Shown here piece by piece: positions 20,362 to 29,446 of a stretch of DNA of 64,000 bases. Source of the stretch: CAWGXG01 sp963826505 (GTDB taxonomy: Bacteria > Chloroflexota > Anaerolineae > Aggregatilineales > Aggregatilineaceae); contig CAWGXG010000008.1 of the NCBI GenBank assembly GCA_963826505.1, forward strand, positions 1,054,001-1,118,000. The letters run 5' to 3'. Made by a program: the position numbers and the translations under genes. Below the pieces are notes generated by a model. That model was given only the letters and a program-made list of their open reading frames with translations. It ran no database searches and was not told the DNA's origin. The number at the start of each line of letters is the position of its first letter. The first letter of the stretch is position 1.

Positions 20362-21777
20362 ATGTCAGAGCCCACAGCCTCCCACGATCTTGAATCGCTG
20401 CTTTTGGATCTGCGCAATCCCGACGCAAGCGTGCGGCGTCGGGCTATTCGTGACCTGCTCGTCCTGAATGACCTGCGTGCATTCGATGCGTTGATCATCG
20501 CTCTTCAGGATGGCGATCCAGAAGTGAGAGCACTGGCCGCCAGAGCATTAGGCGCATTCGGCGATCAGCGTGCAATCGAACCTCTCCAAATCGCTCTCGA
20601 CGACTCTGATGCCAACGTACATCAGGCCGTCGCCGCTGCCCTGGAACAGATCGCCACATGGGGTACGGGTCAGTACAACGACATGATCTCTCTGGACACC
20701 CCTTGGCAACCGGAGGACGAACTCAGAATGCGTCAGAAGGAAGAAGCCGCATCGCCGTCAGCTTCTCTCGCATCCAGCGAACAGGCTGCCGCACCATCCG
20801 AGCCAGCCGTAGCCCCCAAACCTCAACCTGCCGAACGGCCTGCCCCAGTCCAGGGAGCACCCGGATCTTCGTTCCTTGGCCGTCCCAGCCATTCGTCAGC
20901 CCCAGCGCGCACGCCGCCGGAATCGCAGCCCCCACACTTCACGGTATTTCATCCGGAAGGGGTCAAGCCTGGCCAGACATCAGCCATGATGGCCTTTGTG
21001 CACCTTGAGTTGGCCTACCAACAGGTCCGCGAAATCGCTTCAGGGTTCTCAGGGATCATGGGCGGCCCGCCGTCTGCCAGCGCGGCGCAAAGCAGCTTCA
21101 GCGTTGATGTGGGTAGTCTGATCACATTTGTCCCACATGTGGCGGGTGTCCAGTTCAGCTCCGTCGCGCTCTCGGTAACGTGGCAACCGCCCTACCAGAG
21201 CGTCACATTCTTGTTTACCGTTCCGCTTGACGCCAAATCTGATCTATCCGGTCACATAGCGGTCTTTCAGGGTCCGCTAATTCTCGGTGAAATCCCGATC
21301 CACATCCGGCTGTTAGCTGAGTCACAATCCGAATCAAACGACCTCTCGGCGGAGCGCCAAATCAACCGCTTTGATCCGGTTTTCGCTTCTTACTCACACC
21401 ACGATTTCCCGGTCATGGAGTATTTCCGGCGTGTACGTCAAGCCGTCGGACAGACCATGCTCGTGGATATCTACGATCTGCGGGCCGGCGATCATTGGGC
21501 CGACCGCCTCCTGGAGATGATCGACCAGAGCGCTGCCTTCCAATTGTTTTGGAGCAAGTACAGCGCAGAATCGGACTACTGCCGTCAGGAGTGGGAGCAC
21601 GCGCTAAGTTACGCGGACAGTCGTCCACGCTTCATTCAGCCGGTGTGGTGGGCTGAGCCGATGCCCTCTCCCCCACCGGAGCTGGCTGGGATTCACTTCC
21701 AACGGGTGGAGCTTCCCCCACTCACGCGGATCGAACTCGTCGCGGCACGTATCCGCAGAATGTTCAGGCACGGCTGA
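20362..21777 (+). CDS. HEAT-repeat TIR-domain protein
   Basis: 471 residues from ATG 20362 (AGGAG at 9-nt spacing). Residues 10-115 are three HEAT/PBS-lyase-like helical repeats (DPEVRALAARALGAFGD, DANVHQAVAAALEQIA). A Pro/Ala/Ser-rich linker follows to about 200. Then comes a beta-rich domain of no family I can name (about 200-330; contains FTVFHPEGVKPGQ). The C-terminal TIR domain (about 345-471) starts DPVFASYSHHD and has SAESDYCRQEWEHAL, which holds the position of the usual NADase glutamate. Bacterial TIR domains often cleave NAD+ or make cyclic ADPR signals in anti-phage defence. No known defence partner flanks it, so a defence role is inference. Confidence 0.85.
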   Translation: MSEPTASHDLESLLLDLRNPDASVRRRAIRDLLVLNDLRAFDALIIALQDGDPEVRALAARALGAFGDQRAIEPLQIALDDSDANVHQAVAAALEQIATWGTGQYNDMISLDTPWQPEDELRMRQKEEAASPSASLASSEQAAAPSEPAVAPKPQPAERPAPVQGAPGSSFLGRPSHSSAPARTPPESQPPHFTVFHPEGVKPGQTSAMMAFVHLELAYQQVREIASGFSGIMGGPPSASAAQSSFSVDVGSLITFVPHVAGVQFSSVALSVTWQPPYQSVTFLFTVPLDAKSDLSGHIAVFQGPLILGEIPIHIRLLAESQSESNDLSAERQINRFDPVFASYSHHDFPVMEYFRRVRQAVGQTMLVDIYDLRAGDHWADRLLEMIDQSAAFQLFWSKYSAESDYCRQEWEHALSYADSRPRFIQPVWWAEPMPSPPPELAGIHFQRVELPPLTRIELVAARIRRMFRHG

Positions 21778-21788
21778 TTTTGGGCGCT

Positions 21789-23330
21789 CTAATGCCTGAA
21801 GTGCCGCACGCCTGTGAATGCCATACTGATTCCGGCCGCGTTGGCCGCGTCGATCACATCTTGATCGCGGATTGAGCCCCCCGGCTGAACCACACAGGCT
21901 ATGCCCGCTGCGACAGCAGCTTCAATCGCGTCGGGGAATGGAAAAAACGCGTCAGAGGCCAGCGCCGCTCCACGAGCACGCTCCCCGGCCTTCTCGACAG
22001 CCAGTCGTGCCGCATCCACGCGGCTCGGCAGTCCACCGCCGATCCCGAATGTGGCCTGGGACCCGGCGATAACGATTGCATTGCTCTTGACGTTCTGTAC
22101 AGCTTTCCAACTGAATCGCATCGCTTGCAGTTCGTCCGAGGTGGGCCGCCTTTCAGTCACGATACGCCAGTTCATCCCCGCGGGATCACCGTCGTCCGGT
22201 TGCTGCACCAACATCCCACCCAGAATACTGCGCATTTCAAGCTCGGACTCGGCAACACGTTCCGGAATCCGGAGCAGACGGCAGTTCTTGCGCTGCTCGC
22301 CCAATGCCTGCTGAGCCGCGGGGGTGAAATCCGGCGCGGCGATCACCTCCACGAACAGAGGACCTAACGCATCCACAAACGCACTGTCGACCGGGCGATT
22401 CGCGGCGATCACGCCACCAAATGCCGATACTGGGTCCGAAGCCAACGCTAGCGGAAACGCCTCGGCGACGGTCGCCGCTGTCGCGATCCCCGTTGGAGTC
22501 AGGTGCTTCACAACGACGACAGTCGGCGTTTCGAATACTCCAACCGCCCTCCATGCCGAGTCAACGTCGAGCAAATTGTTGTACGACAGCACTTTGCCAC
22601 CCAACAGTTCTCCCCCCATCGGTGTGGCGTTGGCCTGACTGGCGTACAATCCGGCCAACTGGTGCGCGTTCTCACCGTAGCGCAGCTCCTGGATTCGGGT
22701 CAGGCCCAGTGACAGCACCTCGGGCAGCGCGTCGAGCGCCTCCGAGGGCGGCTCAAGCTCTCGCAGCAAATACGCGTGGATCGCCGTGTCATAATCGCGC
22801 GTCAGGTGGAACGCCTTGACCGCCAACCGCCGCCGTGTCGGCTCGTCCACGTGCCCCGTTTCGCGCAGCATCTCCAGCACCAGCCCATAATCTGCAGGAT
22901 CGGTTAAAACAGCCACGCGAGAGAAATTCTTGGCTGCCGCCCGGACCAACGTCACGCCGCCAACATCGATCTGCTCGATCGCCTCTTCCAGTGAGATCCC
23001 TACTTGCGCCACCGTCTGCTGAAACGGGTACAGGTTGCACACCACCAGATTAACCGGTGCATACCCGAATCGTTTGAGCGTGTCCATATCTTCGTCCGTG
23101 TCACGCGCCAGTATCGCCGCGTGAATCGCCGGGTGCAGCGTTTTGACGCGCCCGGCTAGCATCTCTGGTGCCTGTGTCACGCGCTCAACCGGGGTAATAC
23201 TCAGCCCGGCGACTTGCAGCGCCCTCGCCGTCCCACCACTGGCTACCAGATCCCACCCCAGGTCAGTCAATCCGCGTGCCAGATCGTCCAACCCTGACTT
23301 GTTATATACGCTCAAAATCGCTCGAGGCAT
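21789..23330 (-). CDS. purH: Bifunctional AICAR formyltransferase/IMP cyclohydrolase
   Basis: 513 residues, the normal PurH length. The N-terminal MGS-like IMP cyclohydrolase domain has SVYNKSGL and MLAGRVKTLHPAIHA. The C-terminal AICAR transformylase domain has LRYGENAHQLAGL, DPVSAFGGVIA and ALASDAFFPFPD. The transformylase Lys-His motif reads KHLTPTG, closer to the KHxSPAG form than to the common bacterial KHxNPCG. It catalyses the last two steps of IMP synthesis (AICAR to FAICAR to IMP). It lies 41 nt downstream of purB on the same strand, so the pair forms a purine operon. It converges with the HEAT-TIR gene (11-nt gap). Confidence 0.95.
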   Translation of the reverse strand: MPRAILSVYNKSGLDDLARGLTDLGWDLVASGGTARALQVAGLSITPVERVTQAPEMLAGRVKTLHPAIHAAILARDTDEDMDTLKRFGYAPVNLVVCNLYPFQQTVAQVGISLEEAIEQIDVGGVTLVRAAAKNFSRVAVLTDPADYGLVLEMLRETGHVDEPTRRRLAVKAFHLTRDYDTAIHAYLLRELEPPSEALDALPEVLSLGLTRIQELRYGENAHQLAGLYASQANATPMGGELLGGKVLSYNNLLDVDSAWRAVGVFETPTVVVVKHLTPTGIATAATVAEAFPLALASDPVSAFGGVIAANRPVDSAFVDALGPLFVEVIAAPDFTPAAQQALGEQRKNCRLLRIPERVAESELEMRSILGGMLVQQPDDGDPAGMNWRIVTERRPTSDELQAMRFSWKAVQNVKSNAIVIAGSQATFGIGGGLPSRVDAARLAVEKAGERARGAALASDAFFPFPDAIEAAVAAGIACVVQPGGSIRDQDVIDAANAAGISMAFTGVRHFRH

Positions 23331-23371
23331 GGTACTGTCCCCTCATAATTGGCCGATTAACCGGGTCCCAA

Positions 23372-24796
23372 TCACTTATCCGCTGACTGTACTTCGCGTT
23401 GAATGATGGCGCTCATCTGTCGCGCGCGCTCCGGCGCGTCGCCAATATGCTCTTGTCCGTCCATAAGGCGGAGTACCTCGTCTGCTGCAATATACCGCGT
23501 GATTGCCTCGTCCGCTCTCAGCAGTTCGCACAATGGGTTCTCCCCACCCCCAGACACAACCGCCCAGGCGCTCATACTGTGTGTCCGCAGCCGTTCGTGC
23601 ATGTCTTGCCGGTCTGAGCCAGCTTTAACAAGCGCCATCAACAGTCGTTCCACAGCGGCAAATGTCCCCCAGGTAGCGAGATTCCGGCTCACCGCGTCCT
23701 GATTGATGCGCAAATCGCCCAAGACACCCCTAGTCGCAGACAACATCTCATCGATCGCCAGAAAAGCTTCAGGGATGAACAAGCGCCGATTGGCCGAGTC
23801 GTCCAGCGTTCGTTCGAGCAATGAAAGCGCCGCATTGTCCCAGGCGATACGTGGTAGGGCCGCCACCCAACGGGCCAGACTGTCCACCTTCTCAGCGGTG
23901 ATCGGATTCCGTTTGAACGGCATGGCCGATGATCCGACTTGCTTCTCCCTAAATGGCTCCGACCATTCTCCCACCATTGGCGATTGCAGTACTCGCAAAT
24001 CAAACATGAGTTTGTGCAGGCTGGCTGCCAATCCGGCCAGGGCCGTCAACACCAACCAATCCTGCTTACGCGGCGAGGTCTGCGTCGTTACCGGAAACGC
24101 ATCGATTCCTAAGCGCGACATCACACGTTCCTCCAATTGTTTCGGCGCGTGGGTCGAACCGTCCAGAAGTTCCGCGTAGGAAGCCGATGTTCCTACCGCT
24201 CCTTTGATACCTTTGCCGCGCACCTGGCCGCGCACCCGGCGCAATTCCTGCCAGTCGGTGAGCAAATCCTGCCCATATTGTGCCAACCGGTAGCCGATTG
24301 TCGTCGGCTCCGCCGGCTGGATGTGCGTAAACCCAATGGTCACGACATCCGCCCAGCGATCGATTTGTTCCGCCACCACGATTAGCGCATCACGCAACCC
24401 GGCGAGCACGAGATCGAGCGCATCGCGCAGCCGCAGTGCATCCGCGTTATCCTGAATATCAGCGCTTGTCGCGCCCAGGTGCAGTATTCCGCCGCCCAAC
24501 GGGCACTGTTCGGCAAAAGCGCGCAGTTCGGCCATCAGATCGTGCCGGATCTCCGCTTCAATCTCTGCGGCTCGCCCAAGATTAACATCGTCCATTCGCA
24601 TGCGGACGTCACCCGCCTGTTCGGCGGTCACCAGTCCAAATTCCGCCTCCGCCTCAGCTAACGCCACCCAAACCCGACGCCAAAGCCGTCGCTGGTATGC
24701 CTGACTCCACACGGCGCGCATAGCATGCGACCCGTAACGCCAGGTGAAAGGTGATTGAAACAACGTATGGTCCAGAGAATGCTCTTGGCTCACCAT
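23372..24796 (-). CDS. purB: Adenylosuccinate lyase
   Basis: 474 residues of the fumarase/aspartase superfamily. The signature loop GSSAMPFKRNPI is complete, with the catalytic-site segments LGATSADIQDNA and GFTHIQPAEPTT also present. It cleaves SAICAR to AICAR plus fumarate and adenylosuccinate to AMP, so it directly precedes PurH both in the pathway (SAICAR branch) and in the operon. The ATG at 24796 follows CAGGAGATA, a close Shine-Dalgarno. Confidence 0.94.
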   Translation of the reverse strand: MVSQEHSLDHTLFQSPFTWRYGSHAMRAVWSQAYQRRLWRRVWVALAEAEAEFGLVTAEQAGDVRMRMDDVNLGRAAEIEAEIRHDLMAELRAFAEQCPLGGGILHLGATSADIQDNADALRLRDALDLVLAGLRDALIVVAEQIDRWADVVTIGFTHIQPAEPTTIGYRLAQYGQDLLTDWQELRRVRGQVRGKGIKGAVGTSASYAELLDGSTHAPKQLEERVMSRLGIDAFPVTTQTSPRKQDWLVLTALAGLAASLHKLMFDLRVLQSPMVGEWSEPFREKQVGSSAMPFKRNPITAEKVDSLARWVAALPRIAWDNAALSLLERTLDDSANRRLFIPEAFLAIDEMLSATRGVLGDLRINQDAVSRNLATWGTFAAVERLLMALVKAGSDRQDMHERLRTHSMSAWAVVSGGGENPLCELLRADEAITRYIAADEVLRLMDGQEHIGDAPERARQMSAIIQREVQSADK

Positions 24797-25108
24797 TATC
24801 TCCTGATCCGTTCATGTGTCTCGGGCTATTGGCGTCCGTGTTTGCAGCCCGCAGCCGCAGATCGCCGGTCGATTATACTCACCGATAGAACTTCCGACCA
24901 GACGCCTTAAAACTACATAAAACTGTGGAATTCGCGGCGGATTTATTAGATTTATCATCGTTTATAGTGTTGCTACTAGGTGGTTACCTTGACCGTACAT
25001 AGCACCTCGTGTTTGAATGAGGTTAGTATGTGCTTCACTGCCTAGATCATCCTGCTTCGAAAGGGGGACAAGCTATTCGCGGCGTGACCAGCGAAAGGAA
25101 GAACGAAC
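24797..25108. other. 312-nt intergenic region between purB and a divergent small gene
   Basis: No coding sequence, RNA gene or strong hairpin is seen. It must hold the promoters for purB (minus) and the small gene at 25109 (plus). TATAGT at 24963-24968 in a local AT-rich stretch is a possible -10 box without a convincing -35. AAAGGAAG ahead of 25109 is the ribosome-binding site of the small gene. Confidence 0.4.
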
Positions 25109-25312
25109 ATGATTGCCACTGGGACACAAGTCGGACGTGTCATTCGCGTAGGACGTGGTTGGGTCGATGTGACGATTGAACATCGTGTCTATCGCTTCAG
25201 CGCCAACCCCGATCTGTTGGTTCGCCCCGGTAATGTCATCAGAATAGTCAACGATCAGGGTGTGGCCGTTGTCCCAGCAAGTCAACGCCACACAACTACG
25301 CGGTTTGTCTAG
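25109..25312 (+). CDS. Small conserved-looking beta-rich protein, unknown function
   Basis: 67 residues. A good ribosome-binding site (AAAGGAAG) and its own strong terminator support it as a real gene. The sequence is basic and Val/Ile-rich with alternating hydrophobic residues (VGRVIRVGRGWVDVTI, VRPGNVIRIVND), suggesting a small beta-barrel such as an OB- or SH3-like fold. No cysteine, TM helix or catalytic motif is present. I do not recognise the family. Confidence 0.6.
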   Translation: MIATGTQVGRVIRVGRGWVDVTIEHRVYRFSANPDLLVRPGNVIRIVNDQGVAVVPASQRHTTTRFV

Positions 25313-25374
25313 ATAACCTTCTGTGAGCTGATTTCGCTCGCCTACACCAACTAATCTCCCGTTACAGTGCCTAT

Positions 25375-25404
25375 ACAGCCGGCAGCAAGTGCCGGCTGTT
25401 TTTC
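25375..25404 (+). terminator. Rho-independent terminator
   Basis: A perfect 10-bp stem (ACAGCCGGCA / TGCCGGCTGT) with a 5-nt loop GCAAG is followed directly by TTTTTC. It ends the small gene at 25109-25312. Confidence 0.9.
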
Positions 25405-25543
25405 GTTGTCTGCCTTAAGGGCGACGTAACACATATCTATGCTTAATCCGCGTTAAGACTACCCGATCCAGCCACAATCGAATACAATGGAACCATCAAA
25501 TGCACTATGACTGGGACCGTAGCGATACCAAACGAGGATTGTC

Positions 25544-25876
25544 ATGCCTAACACCCACAACGATCAGGAGAAAATCCGACAAATACGCGAATTGCGCGAT
25601 GCCAAGGTGAAACCTCATCTGGAGCAGTATGCGCCTGTTTGGCTGGTGGATGAGGTCCCGATTCTCAATTTCGACGCGATTCAGTTCAACGTGGTGTTCT
25701 ATCACCCGAGTTACGGATGGGTTAACCGTCGTTATCGATTCGACGCATTCAACAACGTGCTCTACCAACAGGGTCAGAATGTGTTGAGCGAAAATGACAC
25801 CCTGTTCAATCTGGAAGAGAAGAAACCGTATATTCAGGCCGAGACCATCAACACTGTTGATTCCTATGGCGGGTAG
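25544..25876 (+). CDS. Hypothetical protein, 110 residues
   Basis: The ATG at 25544 is preceded by CGAGGA. The product is acidic-to-neutral with a helical N-terminus (QEKIRQIRELRDAKVKPHLEQ). It continues into an aromatic-rich beta region (FNVVFYHPSYGWVNRRYRFD), with Tyr/Phe pairs and no Cys. No signal peptide or membrane segment is present. I do not recognise the family. Codon use resembles the neighbouring genes, and a hairpin follows the stop. Confidence 0.55.
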   Translation: MPNTHNDQEKIRQIRELRDAKVKPHLEQYAPVWLVDEVPILNFDAIQFNVVFYHPSYGWVNRRYRFDAFNNVLYQQGQNVLSENDTLFNLEEKKPYIQAETINTVDSYGG

Positions 25877-25918
25877 AGCCCATCGCCAGGCGCGGCCCGG
25901 AAAAGAGTAGCAAGAAGA

Positions 25919-25949
25919 TACCCCCGACTGCGGTTCGCAATCAGGGGTA
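25919..25949. terminator. Bidirectional hairpin between convergent genes
   Basis: A 14-bp stem with two G-U pairs (left arm TACCCCCGACTGCG, right arm CGCAATCAGGGGTA) and a 3-nt loop lies between the 110-residue gene and the converging acyltransferase gene. T-rich stretches after it are poor on both strands. Confidence 0.55.
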
Positions 25950-25981
25950 CGTCAATTCTGCCGGAACGGAGCGCGCTGGGG

Positions 25982-27004
25982 TTATTCCTGTGCAGTGCCG
26001 TTATGCGTGATCACGAGTTGGTAAACGGTCGTGTCGCGCCCACCCATGTCATATTTATACCCTTCGTCACCCCGCAGGAAGTCAAATTCCTCACGTCCTT
26101 GCATGATAGCATGCTCGATTAGCCGCGCTAGCAGCACAATCCCCGGGCTGAGCTGACCGGATACCGCTGGGTCCAAACCCGAATTGTAGACGAGTACACG
26201 GTTGTTATAGTCGAAGTTGAGGTAGGCAGCGGCGGCTGTGCCGTCAACCGTCAGGAATGCCAACTGCAGCCACCCCCGCTGCGCCATGATCGGAGCCATC
26301 GCTTCAAAAAAGGTCCGGTTATCCTGGTCAGACAAGAACTCAGCTTTTTCCTCGCTGCTGGTCGCCATCAAAGTGAAGAAGCGTTCCATTTCAACGGCCA
26401 GATCGTGTTCAGGCCCTACCATATACCACTCCACCAGCCCCGTGGCTCGACGGATTTTCCGCCGCAGCTCGTGACGATTCTTCTTGTCCAGAACAGCGAG
26501 ATAATCCTCAAACCGCTCGGGTAGTTCAACGATCGGGCAAACCTCTTGCAGCCGGACCTCAGCGTGCAGCCCGTCTTCCTGAACCAAACCCGGCATCATC
26601 TTCAGCGCAAGCGACTCCCGCGGAATGTTACACAACTGGGCCATGTCATAATCTTGCGTGTGGTCCGCCAGCCAACGCGCCAATGCGCGAAATACATCTT
26701 CCTCAAATCCGTTCCGCGCTACGATGTCCAGATAATCCGTAACATCGACGCACCCGATTGTGCGTACCACGCGCGATCCGTCCTCGTCCGTAGCTATAAA
26801 CCACGGGGCCAGTCCCAACCACCGTCCATCGTCATCGCGTACGGCCAACACCCACATCCGCCCTGGGTGATAGGCATTCCACCAGGTTGATTGCCACTCG
26901 CACGTCAGAAAGATCTGATTTGCAGCGCTGTCCGCCAGCAGATCGTCCCACGCGTCTCGCCAGTCGGCAAATACGGCCGTGCTTTCGAACAGGTCAATCT
27001 CCAC
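25982..27004 (-). CDS. GNAT/FemAB-like acyltransferase (CelD/BcsL type)
   Basis: 340 residues with GTG start at 27004 after GAGGGGGCAAAG. The layout is that of the CelD/BcsL GNAT_6-type family. It has an N-terminal half with FLTCEWQSTWWNAY and LGLAPWF, a basic KKNRHELRRKIRR helix in the middle, and a C-terminal acetyl-CoA-fold part (AAAAYLNFDYNNRVLVYNSG, then EFDFLRGDEGYKYD). Members transfer acyl groups in exopolysaccharide, cell-wall or aminoacyl contexts. No polysaccharide cluster surrounds it, so the substrate is unknown. Cytoplasmic. Confidence 0.8.
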   Translation of the reverse strand: MEIDLFESTAVFADWRDAWDDLLADSAANQIFLTCEWQSTWWNAYHPGRMWVLAVRDDDGRWLGLAPWFIATDEDGSRVVRTIGCVDVTDYLDIVARNGFEEDVFRALARWLADHTQDYDMAQLCNIPRESLALKMMPGLVQEDGLHAEVRLQEVCPIVELPERFEDYLAVLDKKNRHELRRKIRRATGLVEWYMVGPEHDLAVEMERFFTLMATSSEEKAEFLSDQDNRTFFEAMAPIMAQRGWLQLAFLTVDGTAAAAYLNFDYNNRVLVYNSGLDPAVSGQLSPGIVLLARLIEHAIMQGREEFDFLRGDEGYKYDMGGRDTTVYQLVITHNGTAQE

Positions 27005-27140
27005 CTTTGCCCCCTCGCGGGTTAGTGATCATCAGAGTTGATCTTTCACAATTATACTGGACGCCTCGCGCTTCACCCACGATTCGCACATCAGAATTGT
27101 GCTAGAATTAAGCACGTCCATACCATTGCCCCGAGGAATC

Positions 27141-28373
27141 ATGGCCACCTGCCGCTTCCCCAGACTTCTGATCACCTGTACGTTGATCGCCTTGCTGTTA
27201 TCGGCCTGCGCTGGCTCATCCAACGATCAGCCTTCCGGCACGAACCAGAACGCGAACCCGCCCATTTTTGCCACGCCGCTCCAGCGTACGCTCCTGATTT
27301 GGCATGCTCTCGACAGCGCAGACCGAGGGGCACTGGAGCAGATTCGCCTCAGTTTTGAGGTTACCTATCCATCGATCGACGTGCAATTGGAATATCACGC
27401 GCCCGCGGCGCTACTGGCCGACTTTCAAGAAGCTGTACTGGGCGGAGCTGGCCCCGATCTGCTGTTAGGGGAGCCTACGTGGATTCCAGACCTGGTGCGT
27501 GCCGGGGTGATCGAACCGTATGCGGCGAGTTTCACCTTTGTTCTCGGTGACAGCATGTCACAACCGCTCATACATTCTGGGACCTTTGGCGGTGTCGCCT
27601 ACGGCATTCCGTTTACAGTCGATCTGCCCACGATGTATTACAATCGCCAAATCGTCCAAACCCCGCCCATATCCTATGCCGAGTTGAAGGAACTCGCTTC
27701 TGAAGTAGGGTTGGTTGTGTCACCGGATTTTGCCGCCACGTCGGGGTTGTACTTCGCCAGCGGCGGCGACCTGTTCGATGATACGGGCCACAGTCTGATC
27801 ACTGCGCCCGCCCTTCAAACCTATCTCACAAAGATCGCTGACCTCGCGGCGAATCCCGGCGTCATATTTGCGACAAGCGTTGACGACTTTCAATCGAGAA
27901 ATGCCAACCTTCTGATCGGCAGTTCCGCACTTTATGCGGACTTACATGCGGCGCTGCAAGGTGATCTCGGCGTTGCGCGCTGGCCCGCCGTTGAGACCAC
28001 GCCCTGGCACGCCCTGGTCGCCGCCCATCCAATGGCGATACTCAGTCTGAACGCGACTGCCGAATCGGTGGACGCAGCCCAAACCTTCCTGCTCTTTCTA
28101 ATGAAATCCAACACACAGCAGCACTGGTTTGACCAGACTCACCGGGCCGTAGTCAACCCAACCGAGTTGGCAGACTCCACGTTGGCCGCCGCGTGGCGTG
28201 CAACGCTTGACGCAGCTATCCCGGTCCCGCTCACCAGCACATTCGCAACAATCGTGCTTCCGGCGCTGAATGCCGCCGTGTACCGCGTCGCCCTGCAGCA
28301 CGAAGACCCGCCGAGTGTCGCCTCAGCGACTATTGCCGAGCTTCAAAACGCGCTCGGCAACAACCCGCCCTAG
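27141..28373 (+). CDS. Extracellular solute-binding lipoprotein (ABC importer, sugar type)
   Basis: The start at 27141 (CGAGGA upstream) is favoured over an earlier ATG. It gives a 410-residue product with a lipoprotein signal ending in lipobox LLSACAG. The mature protein is of the family-1 (MalE-like) binding proteins: LIWHALDSADRGALE near the start, GGAGPDLLLGEPTWI and GIPFTVDLPTMYYN in the middle. It would bind an oligosaccharide or other solute outside the membrane. No permease genes adjoin it, which is unusual for this family. The UgpC-type ATPase at 19-20 kb could serve the same importer. Confidence 0.85.
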   Translation: MATCRFPRLLITCTLIALLLSACAGSSNDQPSGTNQNANPPIFATPLQRTLLIWHALDSADRGALEQIRLSFEVTYPSIDVQLEYHAPAALLADFQEAVLGGAGPDLLLGEPTWIPDLVRAGVIEPYAASFTFVLGDSMSQPLIHSGTFGGVAYGIPFTVDLPTMYYNRQIVQTPPISYAELKELASEVGLVVSPDFAATSGLYFASGGDLFDDTGHSLITAPALQTYLTKIADLAANPGVIFATSVDDFQSRNANLLIGSSALYADLHAALQGDLGVARWPAVETTPWHALVAAHPMAILSLNATAESVDAAQTFLLFLMKSNTQQHWFDQTHRAVVNPTELADSTLAAAWRATLDAAIPVPLTSTFATIVLPALNAAVYRVALQHEDPPSVASATIAELQNALGNNPP

Positions 28374-28408
28374 GCGAACCATGCGAGCCAATCGCGTCGA
28401 ATTGACTC

Positions 28409-28437
28409 TTGTCATGGCCTGTGGCTGTTGCTATAAT
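28409..28437 (+). promoter_or_regulatory. Strong sigma70-like promoter for tRNA-Thr
   Basis: TTGTCA (28409-28414), a 17-nt spacer and a perfect TATAAT (28432-28437) place the start of transcription about 10 nt before the tRNA. Confidence 0.75.
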
Positions 28438-28453
28438 GCCATTCACTTCACCC

Positions 28454-28526
28454 GCCACCCTAGCTCAATCGGCAGAGCAAGCGCTTCGTAAGCGTTAGGT
28501 TATGGGTTCAATTCCCTTGGGTGGCT
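28454..28526 (+). tRNA. tRNA-Thr (anticodon CGU)
   Basis: A complete cloverleaf: acceptor arms GCCACCC / GGGTGGC, D-arm GCTC / GAGC, and anticodon loop TTCGTAA with anticodon CGT (reads ACG, Thr). The T-loop is TTCAATT with stem ATGGG / CCCTT (one mismatch). The CCA end is not encoded; the sequence after the acceptor is TCAC. Confidence 0.95.
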
Positions 28527-28534
28527 CACTTCAC

Positions 28535-28569
28535 AATGCCCGGCGCGTTCGCAGCGGGCATTTGTGTTA
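28535..28569 (+). terminator. Hairpin after tRNA-Thr
   Basis: AATGCCCG pairs with CGGGCATT (8 bp, 12-nt loop), followed by TGTGTTAT. The T-tract is interrupted but the position just after the tRNA fits a terminator. Confidence 0.6.
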
Positions 28570-28694
28570 TAACGTATTCTGGCTGGACCACTTGCCGCGT
28601 TCCGAAACCGAAAGATCCGCGATGTGGAGCGTAACAGCCAACCAAGTCGCGCACCCAGGGCTTGCAAATAAACCTTGTTTTTTAGGAGCGAATT

Positions 28695-29369
28695 ATGAGC
28701 ACGTCCGGGCAACCTCACCTCCTCAACCCAATCACGATCGGGGTAGCGGGCGGCACAGGGGCTGGTAAGACAACCGTCTCAAAGGCTATTCTTGACCGAG
28801 TCGGCACCGAGCACATTGCTTATCTGGAACACGATTCCTACTACAAAGATATTCGCGACATCCCCCCGTCCCACACATCCGCCTTCAACTTCGATCATCC
28901 GGACTCGCTCGAAACGTCGCTGTTGGTGCGTCATATTCAGCAGCTCAAACGCAGCCTGCCGGTTGAGATTCCCGTTTATGATTTCACGACCAATCGCCGC
29001 CTCCAGGAAGTGCGCGTCGTGGATCCTCAGCCGATCATATTGGTGGAAGGTATTCTCATCTTTGCAGAACCCGATTTGCGAAAGTTGTTTGATGTTCGTA
29101 TCTTTGTAGATACTGATCCTGACATTCGTTTTATCCGGCGCTTAAAACGTGACATACTCGAACGAGGACGAACGGTCGAATCCATTATTGCTCAATACCT
29201 GGATAGTGTGCGGCCCATGCATCTCGACTTCGTCGAGCCAAGCAAACGATACGCGGACGTCATCATCCCTGAAGGCGGTCAGAATCTTGTCGCGATCGAT
29301 ATGGTAGCCACGCGCGTGCGGAGCATGCTTGATAATCCCGATCAGCGCAGCCCTACCCCACGCCACTAA
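28695..29369 (+). CDS. udk: Uridine kinase
   Basis: 224 residues, the usual length for uridine/cytidine kinase. Walker A is GGTGAGKTTVS, followed by the nucleoside-site segment HDSYYKD and FNFDHPDS. The lid region has FVDTDPDIRFIRRLKRDI. It phosphorylates uridine and cytidine with ATP or GTP in pyrimidine salvage. The ATG follows AGGAG with good spacing. Confidence 0.94.
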   Translation: MSTSGQPHLLNPITIGVAGGTGAGKTTVSKAILDRVGTEHIAYLEHDSYYKDIRDIPPSHTSAFNFDHPDSLETSLLVRHIQQLKRSLPVEIPVYDFTTNRRLQEVRVVDPQPIILVEGILIFAEPDLRKLFDVRIFVDTDPDIRFIRRLKRDILERGRTVESIIAQYLDSVRPMHLDFVEPSKRYADVIIPEGGQNLVAIDMVATRVRSMLDNPDQRSPTPRH

Positions 29370-29446
29370 CCGGCGGGCTGCCGCGATCGCTTTCGTATCT
29401 ATTTTCCTTGTTCGCCAGGCGGCGGGCATTAATTGTGGATTGCGGT

